A stretch of 64,000 nt of DNA from Schizochytrium sp. TIO01 (GCA_004764695.1 SMSO01000034.1:823501-887500); one strand, 5' to 3'; shown: positions 33,447-45,633, counted from the stretch's first letter. Numbers and translations are program-made. The notes: a model not told the origin generated them from the sequence alone.

Positions 33447-33860
33447 TCTGGCCAGCTTGAGGTTGACTGTAAAGACGAAGGCAAGGGTTTTGATGAAGGC
33501 TTTAAGAAGGTTAATTTAAGAGTTAGCGAACTTCTGTCCTGGAGAATGAATTCCAGGACAGATGGATTCATGTAGGAATTAGGGAGGTTAAGACATTCTT
33601 GAAAGGTGTTAGAGATAACCGATGGGGTTAGGTCAATTCAACCTTTACAACCATCGATTCAAGTTACACCCTGCTTTGGATGTAGATAATGTGTATTCAC
33701 ACTTTTGGCTCTTGACTTCGGCAGCCACATGAATCTGCCTGCTTGCTGTATTGTAAGCCATATGTCTACTAGGGTTTCACAAAGAGATCCCAAGAACTCT
33801 ATCAATATCTTATCCATGAGTTCCTTTGATTGGAGATCTCAGCAGTCTAGAAAACATATT
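33447..33860 (-). mobile_element. Decayed DDE-transposon fragment, copy 5 (inverted twin of copy 2)
   Basis: The reverse complement repeats copy 2 from GAGATCTCCAATC to the AAGCTG-CCAGAAT segment with few differences, including the shared stops. It must therefore have been duplicated after the element was already dead. Sequence outside these limits does not match copy 2. Confidence 0.5.
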
Positions 33861-36500
33861 TCGTTATGCTGAATATCTAAAATGGGTACCACGGTGTTAC
33901 TTGCATAGCTGAGCTAGATAGCAAAATCTTGTTAATGCAAATCGAGACAGATATGTGATTCAATGATCTTTTATCTATAATGGATCGGATTGGTTTTATA
34001 TTAGCATTAGTTGATTCCGTGTCTTGCTTGATTGTGTTGATCTTCGTTCTATCTGTTTCAAACGAATAGTGCTCTCCGAGAGAATTATTGAAAATCAAAT
34101 AACTTAGTTTATGCAAGAGTGATTCTATAAATTTTTGCAACCTCTGAGCTTAGTTCCTTCATGCTATTTTTGTTGAATATAAGATGAAGGGCAATCAAAT
34201 GATAATGTATATAACGCGTCGTTGTTCCCGAATTTATAGATTCATAACTAATATTGCCTAAACTGTAACTCTGGAGAAACTGAAAATCCAGATCAAGCAT
34301 GTAATCTAAGTCCGAGCAATACATTGCATTAGAAAGGGGCTAGAATGTCTATGCTACTTGCAAGGTGCGCTTATCAATTCACGCCAAGCAAAACAATAAG
34401 GAATCAAATATAGCACGGAGCTACACGGCATTTTATATGAATGGTCTAATTAAAAGAATTATGCCTGCTCTATGTAATGCACAAGCTGCCGTAAGAACTT
34501 GTAGAATGAATTTGAGCAGGTTGCTGATCAAGGATATTGCTATATAGCAGGGTACCCTGCACCCTGCACCCCCCTTCGCATTAAAGCGGTTAATAATTTT
34601 GAGATTGATCTCCTCTTCTTCGTTTTTGCAGAGCAATTTTGAACGGTTGCAGTATCCAATGTTTGAATTAAATGGCTTGGGTGATCGTTCTGATCCAATT
34701 AGGTGCACCTTGCAGAGCAAGGCATGTCATTTGCAATTGCGTTCACTTCGACTGTGAATAAAATAATTCTAAAATTAGAATAATCTGCCCAGAAAATAGA
34801 TAGAAGATAAATGATAAAAGATAGTTATGAAAACTTAGATTTTGTGTGGAGCTAGCTAGAGCTTCTGATGAGTTGAAAAGTCAAAAGATACATGATATAC
34901 CGAATAAGCAATACGGCTGCCAGGCGTTGGTATACCGTTGCCCCACTCTATTTGTATCGCTGAAATATCAGATGTGCGATTTCACGGCCATTCGAATTGA
35001 ACAAGAAAAGCCTCACTGACAAATCTGATCCGGGGTTGTTTGGCTCTTTTGCTACTGGGGATAGCGAAGGGAAAATTTAATTTAGGTATCCCCTATCAAA
35101 GAAGAGAAGAGACATCTTTATCTCTTTGAATGTCGAAAACTTTCCCCAGAGTCCCTCCCCACGACGATGTGCTTTCCATATTCGGCCCGAGAAATTTGAT
35201 GGACATGGATTGATGTAGGGCTAGGGCAATTTTGATGGAGCTGTTCAAAATCAGAGGACGAAGGTTGAGTCGATGAGATGTTTGTGTTTCGGACGCGCTT
35301 ATCATCTTGCTACGTACTTGAATGAAGATACACGCAATGCAAGATAACCCGGGCCCATTTAAATACTAGGAAGGACTTCTACCGAATCACCTTGCAGTAC
35401 TTACTCTGTTGAAACTTACATAATTGTTGTTTTTTGTTGCTGTTGTTGAGATAACAGGGATGGGACTGTCAAAACAAAGCTCGAGACATGCGAGTTGTTT
35501 CTTCGAGGGTTCACGTTGAGGCATTTGCGATATAGTTAGTACACAACTAGTAGATAGAAGATTGAGTAGACGAGATGATAAACCACTCACTCCTCTATGG
35601 ATGGTTTCGAATCCAGCTTATCCCTACTACCACGAATATCTCGCGCCTAGGACTAATAACAATCAGTTTCTTTGAAGCCGAGTAGAGCATGGCTACACGA
35701 TAAAAAGAGGTAGGCTCCTCTATGCCTCTCGTGTGGGTAAAGTTGAGCTCGTCGCTTGGCGTAACAGAATGTGAACAGAACATTCGCGTGGATACTGTAG
35801 AGAGGTAAGGGGCGTATACACCGGTGTCACGTCGCACATTATTATGTTTCACTCACTGTAGCAACTGCTTTTTTTCTTATCGTGATTGAAAAGAATCGCA
35901 TTGATTTCCACTGCTGTTCCGAAACCCCAGTGGCGCTTCCATATTCGCTACCCACTCTCAAAATTGTCATATGGCTACTTTAAAGTTAATATCATACCTG
36001 GGGGACTCTAACAGAAACTCAGAGGATATTGCAGCTTACCTGGTACCATGTCTCGAAAAGAAGAAAACTTCATTTTTCTTTTTTAAAGAAATCCACGTCG
36101 CTTCATCATCAAACAAATCCTGATGCGAAGTAGCAATAACAAATGCCATTTTCGAAATGAGCCACTAAAGTTGTTCTCCGTGAAAGGATCCAAGTTTATA
36201 AAATTAAAAATTAAAATTAAAAAAAAAAAAAAAGGAAAAAGAAGAAGAGCATTTAAAAAGAACGATCAGTGGGGAAAAGGAACACCGATTGCAACAATAA
36301 CTGCGTTCACTGTGAACCGTCAAGACTGCTCAAGTGTTTCTTTTTGACTATCTTTATGCCGATTCTTCAATATACTACGCCTAAGTTCGTGGTTCAAGTG
36401 CAGCCCAGAGCATCAACTCCTTGTTCATGAGCCGTTCGAGGTTCTCGTTTTTTCTAATTGCAGAGCTCGAATTTCCACTTTCTCACTTTCCATGTCTACT
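33861..36500. other. AT-rich stretch without recognised gene
   Basis: No gene recognised. Short - strand frames near 33877-34324 show no known motif. GCAAGGTGC at 34360 and its reverse complement at 34705-34713 could be tiny terminal repeats of a MITE, but they are too short to claim. A15-like tracts occur near 36218-36234. Confidence 0.4.
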
Positions 36501-36517
36501 GCACACTACCTATAAAT

Positions 36518-36543
36518 AAATATATATATATATATATATATAT
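36518..36543 (+). repeat. TA dinucleotide microsatellite
   Basis: About twelve TA units following AAATAAA. Confidence 0.9.
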
Positions 36544-36939
36544 CGTATATCGCCATTTTCCATAACAAGTAAAGTAATGAACACTCGAACTTGCTTGCAA
36601 AGAAGAAGACGAAGAAGACACGCACAAAGCCCCGGAAAGAGCGCCAAGAGGTCCTCTCTTTCCATTGCTTCGCAGCAAAGCAAGCAGCACGCCCATGGTT
36701 ACCTCTCCGGGTTTTTATATAAAGCACAGGAGCTCGAAGATAAGATCGTCGCTCCTGAACGCAACGAAGAAAGCGGCGCCCAAATAAATTACTTAACCCA
36801 ACAAAACTCGCGCAACTAGTAAGACCAACAGTAAGACTCACAATAGGATTAACAATAGGACTGACAAGAAGACGAAGAAGAAGAAGTTAGAGGTAGAACA
36901 GAACCGCTTTTCTTCTGCTGCCCATCCCAATCTCTCTGC

Positions 36940-36992
36940 GCAGGCAGGCAGGCAGGCAGGCAGGCACAGGCGGGCGGGCGGGCGGGCAGGCA
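36940..36992 (+). repeat. GGCA and GGCG tetranucleotide array
   Basis: Six GGCA units, a CAC break, then four GGCG units and a final GGCA, immediately before an ATG. Confidence 0.9.
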
Positions 36993-37138
36993 TGTACGCC
37001 GCTCTCCGCCGGAGCGCGAGGCGCGGAGCCCTCCTCGCCGCTCGCCGCCTTCCATCCGCTGCCCCACCTGCTCCGGCCGCCACTCATCGCCTCCCCAGGG
37101 CTCCCCAGCGCCTGCCCCGCCGCCGTAGGCCTCCACTA
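36992..37138 (+). CDS. Possible orphan exon encoding a mitochondrial-presequence-like peptide
   Basis: From ATG 36992 the GC-rich frame reads MYAALRRSARRGALLAARRL, then a Pro/Ala/Arg-rich stretch with no Asp or Glu, the profile of a mitochondrial targeting sequence. It runs without a stop to 37282. GTAGGC at about 37135 is a weak donor candidate. No downstream exon with a recognisable mature domain is visible, because what follows is repeat DNA. It may equally be chance translation of a GC island. Confidence 0.2.
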
Positions 37139-37245
37139 AGACGCGCTAGGCGCCGAGGTGCGCGCGGGGTATTCCTGCCCCGCCTCCCTCCCCGCGAGAA
37201 CCTTCCTCTTCGCTCAACCGTCGAGGCTTCAGAGGCTTCGTTCGC

Positions 37246-37434
37246 ATCGATTGATCGATCGATCGATCGATTGATCGATTGATTGATGGATTATTTATTT
37301 ATTTATTTATTTATTCCATCGTCGCTCACTCAGCGATCGATTGAATATTTATTTATTTATTTATTTATTTATTCTTCCGCTCACTCAGCGATCGATGGAT
37401 CGATCGAGCTCGCTTGCTTGCTTGCTTGCTTGAT
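37246..37434 (+). repeat. ATCG/TTTA cluster with a ~75-base direct duplication
   Basis: An ATCG array is followed by two copies of a module made of a TTTA array plus CGCTCACTCAGCGATCGAT (around 37290-37340 and 37345-37400), then a CTTG array. The duplicated unit includes both microsatellite and unique sequence. Confidence 0.85.
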
Positions 37435-37435
37435 T

Positions 37436-37830
37436 AGCTATTGCTTTCTTGGTGAGCTGTTGCTTTCTTGGTTAGCTTTTGCTATTGCTTTCTTGGTTAG
37501 CTTTTGCTATTGCTTTCTTGGTTAGCTGTTGCTTTTTTGTTTTGCTTTAGCTGTTGCTTTCTTGGTTGACTTTTGCTTTCTTGGTTAGCTTTAGCTTTAT
37601 CTTGGTTAGCTTTAGCTTTAGCTTTTGTATTCTTGGTTGGCTTTAGCTTTTGCATTCTTGGTTGGCTTTGCATTCTTGGTTGGCTTTCGCTTTCTTGGTT
37701 GGCTTTCGCTTTCTTGGTTGGCTTTCGCTTGCTCGCTTGCTTGGATGTTCGCTTTCTTGGTTGGCTTTCGCTTGCTCGCTTGCTTGGATGTTCGCTTGCT
37801 TGGACGCTTGGCTGCTCGTGCACGCTTCTC
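37436..37830 (+). repeat. Minisatellite with core CTTTCTTGGTTRGCTTT
   Basis: At least thirteen units with mostly 18-25 base spacing between successive CTTGGT cores. The array is open on both strands: + frames give SWLALALA and FLVGFRFLGW repeats, and the - strand frame 37898-37497 gives a 133-residue Lys/Gln/Ser-rich repeat (KAKANQES units). Either reading could be an accident of the repeat. Confidence 0.85.
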
Positions 37831-37899
37831 TCGACGCTCTGCCCGTGGCTTTGCAGGTGACGTCCGCCTGTCTCGAAGGACTCGCGCAGGTTTCTCATG

Positions 37900-37949
37900 G
37901 AGGGCTTACAGGGGGAGGAGGGCTTACAGGGAGGAGGGCTTACAGCAGC
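37900..37949 (+). repeat. Three-copy GGAGGGCTTACAG repeat
   Basis: Three tandem units of 16-18 bases around the core GGAGGGCTTACAG. Confidence 0.85.
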
Positions 37950-38100
37950 ACGGTTCGTGATTGGGGCCGCAGACTCTTCTCTTCAGGGAGGGCAGCCCAC
38001 GCACGGAGAGTGCTCGCAGCTCTGGGGGAGTTTACCACGAGACCACGAAGAAAGAATATCGCTTTCTCGCGCACACACACAAAGACTCAATCACTTCGAA

Positions 38101-38569
38101 GAGTAATGCTTTGCTTTAACTGAGTCGCGTCGGGTTAGGCTAAGTGAAGTGGCCGAGAGGCCCAAGGTGATCAAAACATGCGGAGGGTCACCACTGTGCT
38201 GAGGGTAGGACTCGGAACTGACTTGTTGAAAGAAAGGGGTCAAGTGCAACAATACCCACGGCTTGGAGGCCTGAGCTATCGAGCCTAGCTAGCTGTGGCT
38301 GGTAGTGACAGGGGCTCGCCTTGTTTAGAACGCTGTGAGGACCGTGGTGGGATGCCTGCCAGATGCAACCAGTCGAAAGATCGGTGGTTCTTACTAACGT
38401 TGAATATGGGATGCGCAACAGAATAATTAGCAAGTCAATTGCAGTTCGTGGTGGCCAGCGTTTTTATTCTTGTCTGTATCATTATATTATTATTGTTGAA
38501 ATTTATGTATAAAAGAAAAATCTCATTATTTTTCAATTACTTACTTTTCAAGTTTTAGAACCAACATTT

Positions 38570-38602
<33 letters not shown>

Positions 38603-41125
38603 TGAAATGAAATAAAGTAAAGTAAAAAAGTGTGCGCTGGAGACGAAAGAAGGTAAATCAATAAATGAATAAATACACGAGGTCGAGTTTCGTTTATAGT
38701 CCTGGATATCTCTTCTTTCACTCCAATAGTGCCCGACATTATTTGTGCAAAATCGTTCGGAAATCATATGCTATGAGTTGCTCAGGAACAAATCTATTTC
38801 AGCCGTGCAAGGTATTCACTCCAGATAAATCGAACCATTTTCACGGATTGCGACAAACAAGTCGAACAGAGATAGAGAAAACGCCGACTATAGGCCAGGG
38901 AGCATTAGAATTAACTCAGCACTTGGCTTCTTTTTCGCTATAATTCACAACGTAATGTAGCAACCCTGATTATTACCAAGGAAACCCATGACTCAGAAGT
39001 ATCCTACCATGGTGAATGGACTATCGTCATGTTGTCATTCTTGTCCATCAAATGCCGTCTCCGCGAGATAGCTAGGTGCTACCACAAATATCAAAAGTTT
39101 TACATAAGACTCTCTGAAGACCAATCAATAGATATAGGGTAACTTGGTTGTGTTTCAAGGATGGGAGCATTTGTTTCTGCAAATAATTGGTGTCTCGGTA
39201 CAGGACTGCTTAAATTCTCCAGGCGCCATTTAAGTAAAACTGAGAGTCACCGAACAGAGTTACAGAGTTGACTTGACTTGCTAAATGGCTAATCAAGGTT
39301 CTCAGATTTTCACAGAGCAAGAGAACCTCCGCACAATGGAAATGTTATCAAATTGTTGGTTTTCAAGTTGGGGTCGTTAGTAGAAGCTGCGAACTTGTCG
39401 AATGAGTGAACTCCACCTAGCATGTAGATGTCACATTGTTTCACTATTAGCGTATGCTAGCCAAAAGTGCTTATCATCTTTCCCTCTACCTCCGGAGATA
39501 GAGGCCAGCAAAAAATTAAAAGCAGTTGGTGATTAGGACGTAGAATTCAACCAATGCAGAGACTTTAGACTTTAGGCGTTAGATTACCTTTTACAAAGCA
39601 TTCGTGTTATGCTAGGCCTTGTTATCTATTGCATGGGCTTGTGGGATTCTACCGTGATTTCATAGGAAGGGACCTTTTGAAAACAAAAAAGCTCAAAGTT
39701 TGCCACTGAAGTATTCACTGAGCGACAGTAAGACAAGCGTTTGATCGCCCATTTTGTTTGTTTGTTTGCAGAGATGCATCATCATCAGCAAAGTCCCCAT
39801 TTTTCTTGTGTTTTCGTAGAAAAAATATCAGCTCTAGCAAAAGCAACAAAGGTCAGGGGAAGTTAAAGACTGAATGAAAATTCCTAAATAAAAGACTGAA
39901 TTAGGAGCATGCACCAGTACCAAAACAGCAAGCCGAGAGGGGCGGGTTTTAGCACTCTTTGAGTGATGGGATGTTCATTCTGCACGGCGTGCTTGCCTGC
40001 TTGAGGACTGATGTGAAGTCATTGAATTATACCACTCAGGGATACTGACATTATCTTTGCCTCCTGATACCGGCCTATGTGCCCTTTGCTAATGTTGCAA
40101 ATATTTATAGAAGATAACTCAAGTATTCTCCTATCTCACAAAACTGAGAATAGAATTTGTAGCTGCCTCGCTCTTGTTCACTATGCTAGTGGTGGTCCTC
40201 TTTGGTGATCATCAGCTTCTGCATGAGCATTATAGCTGCGAATAACATGATGCGCTGAGGGTATAGTACGATACCATTCATTGTGCAACCAGTTGATTCT
40301 CTATTTTAGAATACGACATAGAAGTGCCCATTTCTTCAAGAGGGCTCACTAGTACCTGCTGCTATCACAACTTCCACGGTAGTCCGCAGGGGTCCGGAGA
40401 GAAAAGAATGGACAGAAAAGTAACAGCATCCATTCACTCATCCAAAGTCACCTCTATTAGGGTATAGGCTAATAAATTCATTCTCTAGAGGTGGGCAGGT
40501 ACCCACTACTTTTATCATCTTACAAGTTTTATTCTCTTATCTAATCAGAGTTTCTGCTGGAGTCGACCTGCTGATCTCCTCCGACTCTCAGCAGGAAAAA
40601 ACACAGCTCTCGCGCGTGGCAAGATTTCCGTTGCACAGTTTGATAGCTACGAGTCGGAGTGTCGTTGCAAAGTGCGGGCGTAAAGTATTGTAATACCTAG
40701 CCTAGTGCTCATCTTTCTAGACACCCATGTCTTTCTTAACTTCGGCTTGCTTCTGCAATGCAGCTTATGCAGCTTATGTATGTTGCTTGTGGTTCTCAAA
40801 CAAGCAGCTAGGGATCGAAAAAACTAATCATCTCAGGGCATTCTGATAGGTGCTTGCTTGCTTTGTTTTGCTTTACTTTGCTTGCCACATACGTATCATC
40901 TTGAAACCCACGACTGCAGTTCGTGGCAGCAGACCCAATCTACGCTACTCTAGAGGTAGTGCTCATACTTGCTAATTTATACTTCCTGAGAAACAGCGCA
41001 TTAATAACCAAGCAAAGCTATTCTAAAAAGTTTCACTGTAACATCGATCTCTTCATCATAGTCACGGACCGAATACTGCGAAACAGTTGCATAGATTTTG
41101 TGAAGTTTTATGTTACCTAGAATAA

Positions 41126-41165
<40 letters not shown>

Positions 41166-42120
41166 AACAGTTTGTTTGGCACTTCAGAATGTGCGCAAGA
41201 TGATAGAATCACAAAGCGAAGCTCGTCGCGGGTACCCACAGTGAGCTCTCATTGCCCTATGGTCAGCAGCCTTGCTGTGAAGCCACATTAATCAGCTTGA
41301 GCTGGTTTCACAATACCTGGGCTGCCTGTGTTGTTGCTTCTCTTACATTCAGGTAGCCCGTTTTACAAGTAATCATTTTCATCCATCTGAAACAGCCTGA
41401 ACCTTCAAGTTCAAGTTGAAAATGAAACTAAGAAAAACTTTGAAGCTTGTAGGTTTTATTTTTTAATATATTTTTATTATTTAAAATGTAAAAATAAGTA
41501 GAACTCTAGAGTTAAAAAAAATGGAAAAACATGAAAACACGTAAAAATGTAAAAAATGTAGAATGAAATGATACATACCTGCCACTAGCGCATTCTATCT
41601 TTATTGCTAGTTGGTGTTTTGGGTTTTCAAACTGGGCGGCTCTAAAGAATGAGAACTGCTATACCTCTTACCTACCTAAGAATACCCTGTACTGTATGTA
41701 ATAACTGCTTCAGCTACACTCGCTTCCAAACTACCTTCATAATTTCGAGCAAGACCAGCTTGACCTTGAAAGCGGGTCGAGGAATGTGTCCCTTCTCCAT
41801 AAAGTCTTCCCACCCCCTATTATAAATCAATCCTTCGGCCTATAAGCCACGACGGTTTGTTTGCTCAGACTTCTTGCTATAATTGTAATGCACCACAAGG
41901 CAATCTATCATCTATCTACCCATATGACTGAAGTTGGCGTACTATCTTATGAGAGATGAGATTCCTGCGGTCGCACACATTCGGACCTGATCACCTCATG
42001 CTCCACAGTGTATTGGTAGGGAGGTACCTATCCTCTCCTACTTGCTGACTAGCTTGAGCAGGCGCAAGACCATGGAAGGTGATGCAATGCTGTCAATCTG
42101 ACAGCTCCAGAAATAAGTTT
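38101..42120. other. Mostly unique gene-poor stretch
   Basis: No gene recognised. A nested pair of stems lies at 38151-38192: GGCC-GAGA-GGCC, then GGTGA pairing with TCACC. AAT units occupy about 38573-38600 and AAAG units 41125-41167. The rest shows no coding or repeat signal that I can defend. Confidence 0.45.
41125..41167 (+). repeat. AAAG tetranucleotide microsatellite
   Basis: Ten or eleven perfect AAAG units. Confidence 0.95.
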
Positions 42121-42139
42121 TTGAGTGAATGAGCGAATG

Positions 42140-42366
42140 CGTGAATGTATGGATGTTTGTATGTATAAATGAGTGATGAGCGAATGCATGGAGATCTGTA
42201 TGCATTAATGTATGAATGTATGAGTGTATGAATGTATGAATGTATGAATGTATGAATGTATGAATGTATGTATTGTATGGATGTTAGCATGTATAAATGA
42301 GTGATGAGTGAATGTATGAATGTATGAATGTATGAATGTGAATGTATGAATGTATGAATGTATGAT
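42140..42366 (+). repeat. 8-base ATGAATGT tandem repeat
   Basis: Runs of TGAATGTA units with variants (ATGGATGT, AAATGAGTGATGAG) in two blocks, each introduced by a similar GTATAAATGAGTGATGAG segment, so a higher-order duplication of about 130 bases is present. Confidence 0.85.
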
Positions 42367-42966
42367 TGGATATATTATATATATATTTGTGAATGTACTT
42401 AAGCCTATCTATCTCTATCGCTGCTTTTGCTTTGACAAGGATTAAAGTCATCTAATGGGCACCTCACTTCCGAGTCCTACCACAGGTCCTACATGCCATC
42501 TACCTTACTGCGCTCCTCCATCAAGAGTATTAGTGGGATAGCAGCAGTAGCAGTGAGTGTAGTACCCATCGCTTCTGTCTCTCGCCTCTCCCAACGGTGC
42601 TACTCAGGAGGTAGAAAGTCTTACTCTATCCCCGCGTTCCCGGGTGCCTTATTGGATTGGAAATCTCAATTTTGAATTCCACGCGTGCAACCGCCCCGGG
42701 AAAAAATGACCAGCATGCCCTTTTTCTTTTTAGATACTGGGGAAAGAGAAAAGTTAGCTGTTGCAAAAAATTCTTTCAAAATTAAAAACAGAACACTTTA
42801 AACGTTTTTAAACGTTTTTAAAATAAAATAAAAATAAAATAAAACTATTTTCAAATTAAAAGTAAACTAAAGAACACAAAAAGAACACTGATAAAATGTA
42901 TGTATGTATTCATGTTTTATGCTCTCCCATGAATGAAGTCGTCGTGAGTTGCGAGCTTCGTTTAGG

Positions 42967-43263
42967 TTATCGCAAGAGGTGACTTCGCTGCAACTGAATG
43001 ATGCGTGGATTCATCCCTGACAATGGAGCACTCACAATTGATTTTTCCCACGACGAATTCCCGTTGCGTACGTAAGTCGTAGCTACCTCCTTTCTTGGAG
43101 CTTGCTTCAAGCCATCCCCAAATTCATCCTCAACTTCACCTTCTTCTTCAAGTTCTTCTTCAAGTTCTTGGACAGAATCGAAGCTTTGCTTTTGACAGTG
43201 CACAAGAAGGTCTGTCGAGCTTCTTCTGTACATTGCATCCCACCCCCCTCCAGAATGCGCCAA
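42967..43263 (-). CDS. Unrecognised open frame with acidic segment, possible last exon
   Basis: On the - strand the frame is open from beyond 43320 to the stop at 42967 and contains VQELEEELEEEGEVEDEFGD followed by a mixed segment (APRKEVATTYVRNGNSSWEK). There is no clear ATG at its head, so if real it would be a terminal exon. The acidic run comes from a CTTCAAGTT-type repeat and may be accidental. Family not recognised. Confidence 0.25.
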   Translation of the reverse strand: MAHSGGGWDAMYRRSSTDLLVHCQKQSFDSVQELEEELEEEGEVEDEFGDGLKQAPRKEVATTYVRNGNSSWEKSIVSAPLSGMNPRIIQLQRSHLLR

Positions 43264-44005
43264 GACACCACGAGTTGGAAACGCATCAGCATTATGCCGT
43301 GCATGCCATGGCGAGCGCCTCTTTTAGGCCCTTTGCTGCGCTTGGAGTTTCACCGCAACGCACTCCAAAAGGCGCTTGCTTGTAAAGCCCATGGAGGCGA
43401 GGAAAATCAATCAATCAATGAATCGATCAACGAAGCACACAATGAAACCAAGCATCGACGAATGAAGCAACTGTCCGTCGAAAAGGCACTCTTCGGTCAT
43501 GCTTCAGCTTTCCCGCGCAGCACTGCGTTGAAGGCACCCGATAAGCAAAAGCCGCAAAGCTGCAGTTGAATAGATGGAGGAATAAGTTAGAGATGAATAG
43601 ATAAATAGATAAGTATATATATATATAGAGAGAGAGAGATCAGGCAGAATCGTCCCTCGAATTGGCGGCGATTGACGCGTGCTTCGTCAGCCTCCGCAGC
43701 GAAATGAAGAGATCGTCGGCGGGCTCGCTCTCCCGTGGAAAGGAGCTCCTGAGCCGCCGCCCTTTGGGGGCCTCTCCATCGCATACGCCTCCCTCGCCCG
43801 CCACCAAGAACCTGGCGTGGAACCCAACTCGAAGACGGAGTGGGTGTGCACTGTCTGTAAAGAATCATCCCACCAATATATATGTGTATATCTAATATAT
43901 GTATATATACATATATATAAGTATATGTGAATGTGAAGAACCTCTAATTCCACCATGAATTTGCGATATGATGTATATGCATAGAACATGTCCACCTGCA
44001 GATCA

Positions 44006-44050
44006 ACCAATCAATCAATCAATCGATCAATCAAGCAATCATCCATCCAT
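44006..44050 (+). repeat. CAAT tetranucleotide microsatellite
   Basis: About ten AATC units with CGAT and AGCA interruptions. Confidence 0.85.
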
Positions 44051-44481
44051 CGGTCCAGGCATCTCGCGCACAGACCAACCAGCCTCCAGAGGCATCCGCA
44101 AGAGCACGCAGCTGCGGCGTCCATTGCAGCTCTTGGAGTTCTTTCTGCACATAATGCCTCTATGGTGTGTGTTTGTACGGTATCTGTACGATATCTTCGT
44201 CTCTTGAGACCTTGGATGCGCTCTTCTAATCCATCCTCACAGACTGCGGCAGAGGCGCTTTACGCGGGAGCGGATGAGGGCCGCGGCCGCTGCGCAGCGG
44301 CGGCGCAGGCGGCGGCGCGGGCCCGGCGGGAGGCGACCGCGGCAGGCAGGGAGCGGCGGCGGCGCAGGGCTCGTCGGGAGCCCGGTTTTTCCCTCGGCGG
44401 CGCCCCAGCGTACGGTTAGGAGCCCCAGAGCGACGTTGAATGCCCCACGCAGATCGTTGATCTCCTCATGAGCTGAGCGAA

Positions 44482-44519
44482 GTCAGTCAGTCAGTCAGTC
44501 AGTCAGTCAGTCAGTCAGC
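44482..44519 (+). repeat. CAGT tetranucleotide microsatellite
   Basis: Nine perfect AGTC units. Confidence 0.95.
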
Positions 44520-44644
44520 AGCGAGAGGGCAGAGGCGCCAGCAGGCGAGGGAAAATCCTGGCGGCGCGAGGGGAAAATCCTGCGGCGCCGGTTCTTGCTC
44601 GCTTGGCTCCTTGCTTGCTTGCCTTCTTTTGCTAGCTCGTGGAG

Positions 44645-44646
<2 letters not shown>

Positions 44647-44680
<34 letters not shown>
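44647..44680 (+). repeat. CTG trinucleotide repeat (11 units)
   Basis: Eleven uninterrupted CTG units; they translate to Ala, Leu or Cys runs but I see no gene around them. Confidence 0.95.
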
Positions 44681-44682
<2 letters not shown>

Positions 44683-45633
44683 GTGAAGGACTGGCTGGCC
44701 CGCTTCACTCGTGTCGCGTGAGGGCTGTTGGCGAACCTGAGGAGCGACGGACACGAGGATTTGCCATCGCATATACGGCGCTGATCGCCGCTGCGCTGCT
44801 TTGCGTGGCGTGAAAAGATGTGGATTGATTGTGTGTAATTCTGGCGGTGGGATCCCTTCGATTGCGTGGCGGATCTTGTAGCTAGCTAACTATCTATCCA
44901 CAGCTCATTTATTTCCTGCCGGCTCTGGCGACTTCTCCTTCGTGAAAACCGAGGCCTGAGCGAGCTCTGTCGTGAGCAGGCCAGTGAAGCGCTGGCTGGC
45001 TGGCTGGCTGGCTGGCGGCTGCCGTGGTTCTCAGGCAGCTAACGCACACACTCATGAAGAAGAAGAAAAAGAAGAAGAAGAAGAATGGAATGCACTGCGA
45101 ATTCCTGAGCCTTACTTAAGCTGATGTGGAGAAACGAAACTCTTGTTTTGCCTTGTCGTTCCTGTCGTTCTTTTCGTGTTCGCTCCTAAACCGTCACAAA
45201 TGTATGTTTGTATCTATCTATCTATCTATCTATCCTTCATCACTCAGCCTCATGAAAAAAATCCAAACGAAACATTTCCGCTGTTCCATTCTGAATTCCT
45301 CCTTCCTGTCTATTTATCTATTTATTTGTGTTGTTTAGTCGAAAGTAATTATCGTCGTTGTTATTTGTTATAAACAGTATATCTATCCCCTTTCGGGCAA
45401 ACGAGAGGAGATGGAAAAGAATGAACAACTCGATTATGAACAGACGGATGAACGGGAATGGATACATCATCAACGATCACGCACGCAGACAGAAGGTGAA
45501 GCACGCCTCATGGTAAGCAGCGGCGAATGGGGAATTCCTGAGTTCCATTTCCGGTGTTCTTTCTAATATGTGGTAAATATTGATTGTTCATCAAAAAACA
45601 CCATTTTCGAGGTCACGATTCCTCATCTGCTGT

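Noticed and set aside
33877-34324. - strand frames faintly resembling retrotransposon polyprotein pieces
   Set aside because: No catalytic motif of reverse transcriptase, RNase H or integrase could be found.
34360-34713. Possible MITE with GCAAGGTGC terminal repeats
   Set aside because: The matching ends are only about 9-11 bases and no target-site duplication is visible.
38149-38235. Possible Leu/Ser tRNA (A-box-like TGGCCGAGAGG)
   Set aside because: No B box of the GGTTCRANNCC type and no acceptor stem.
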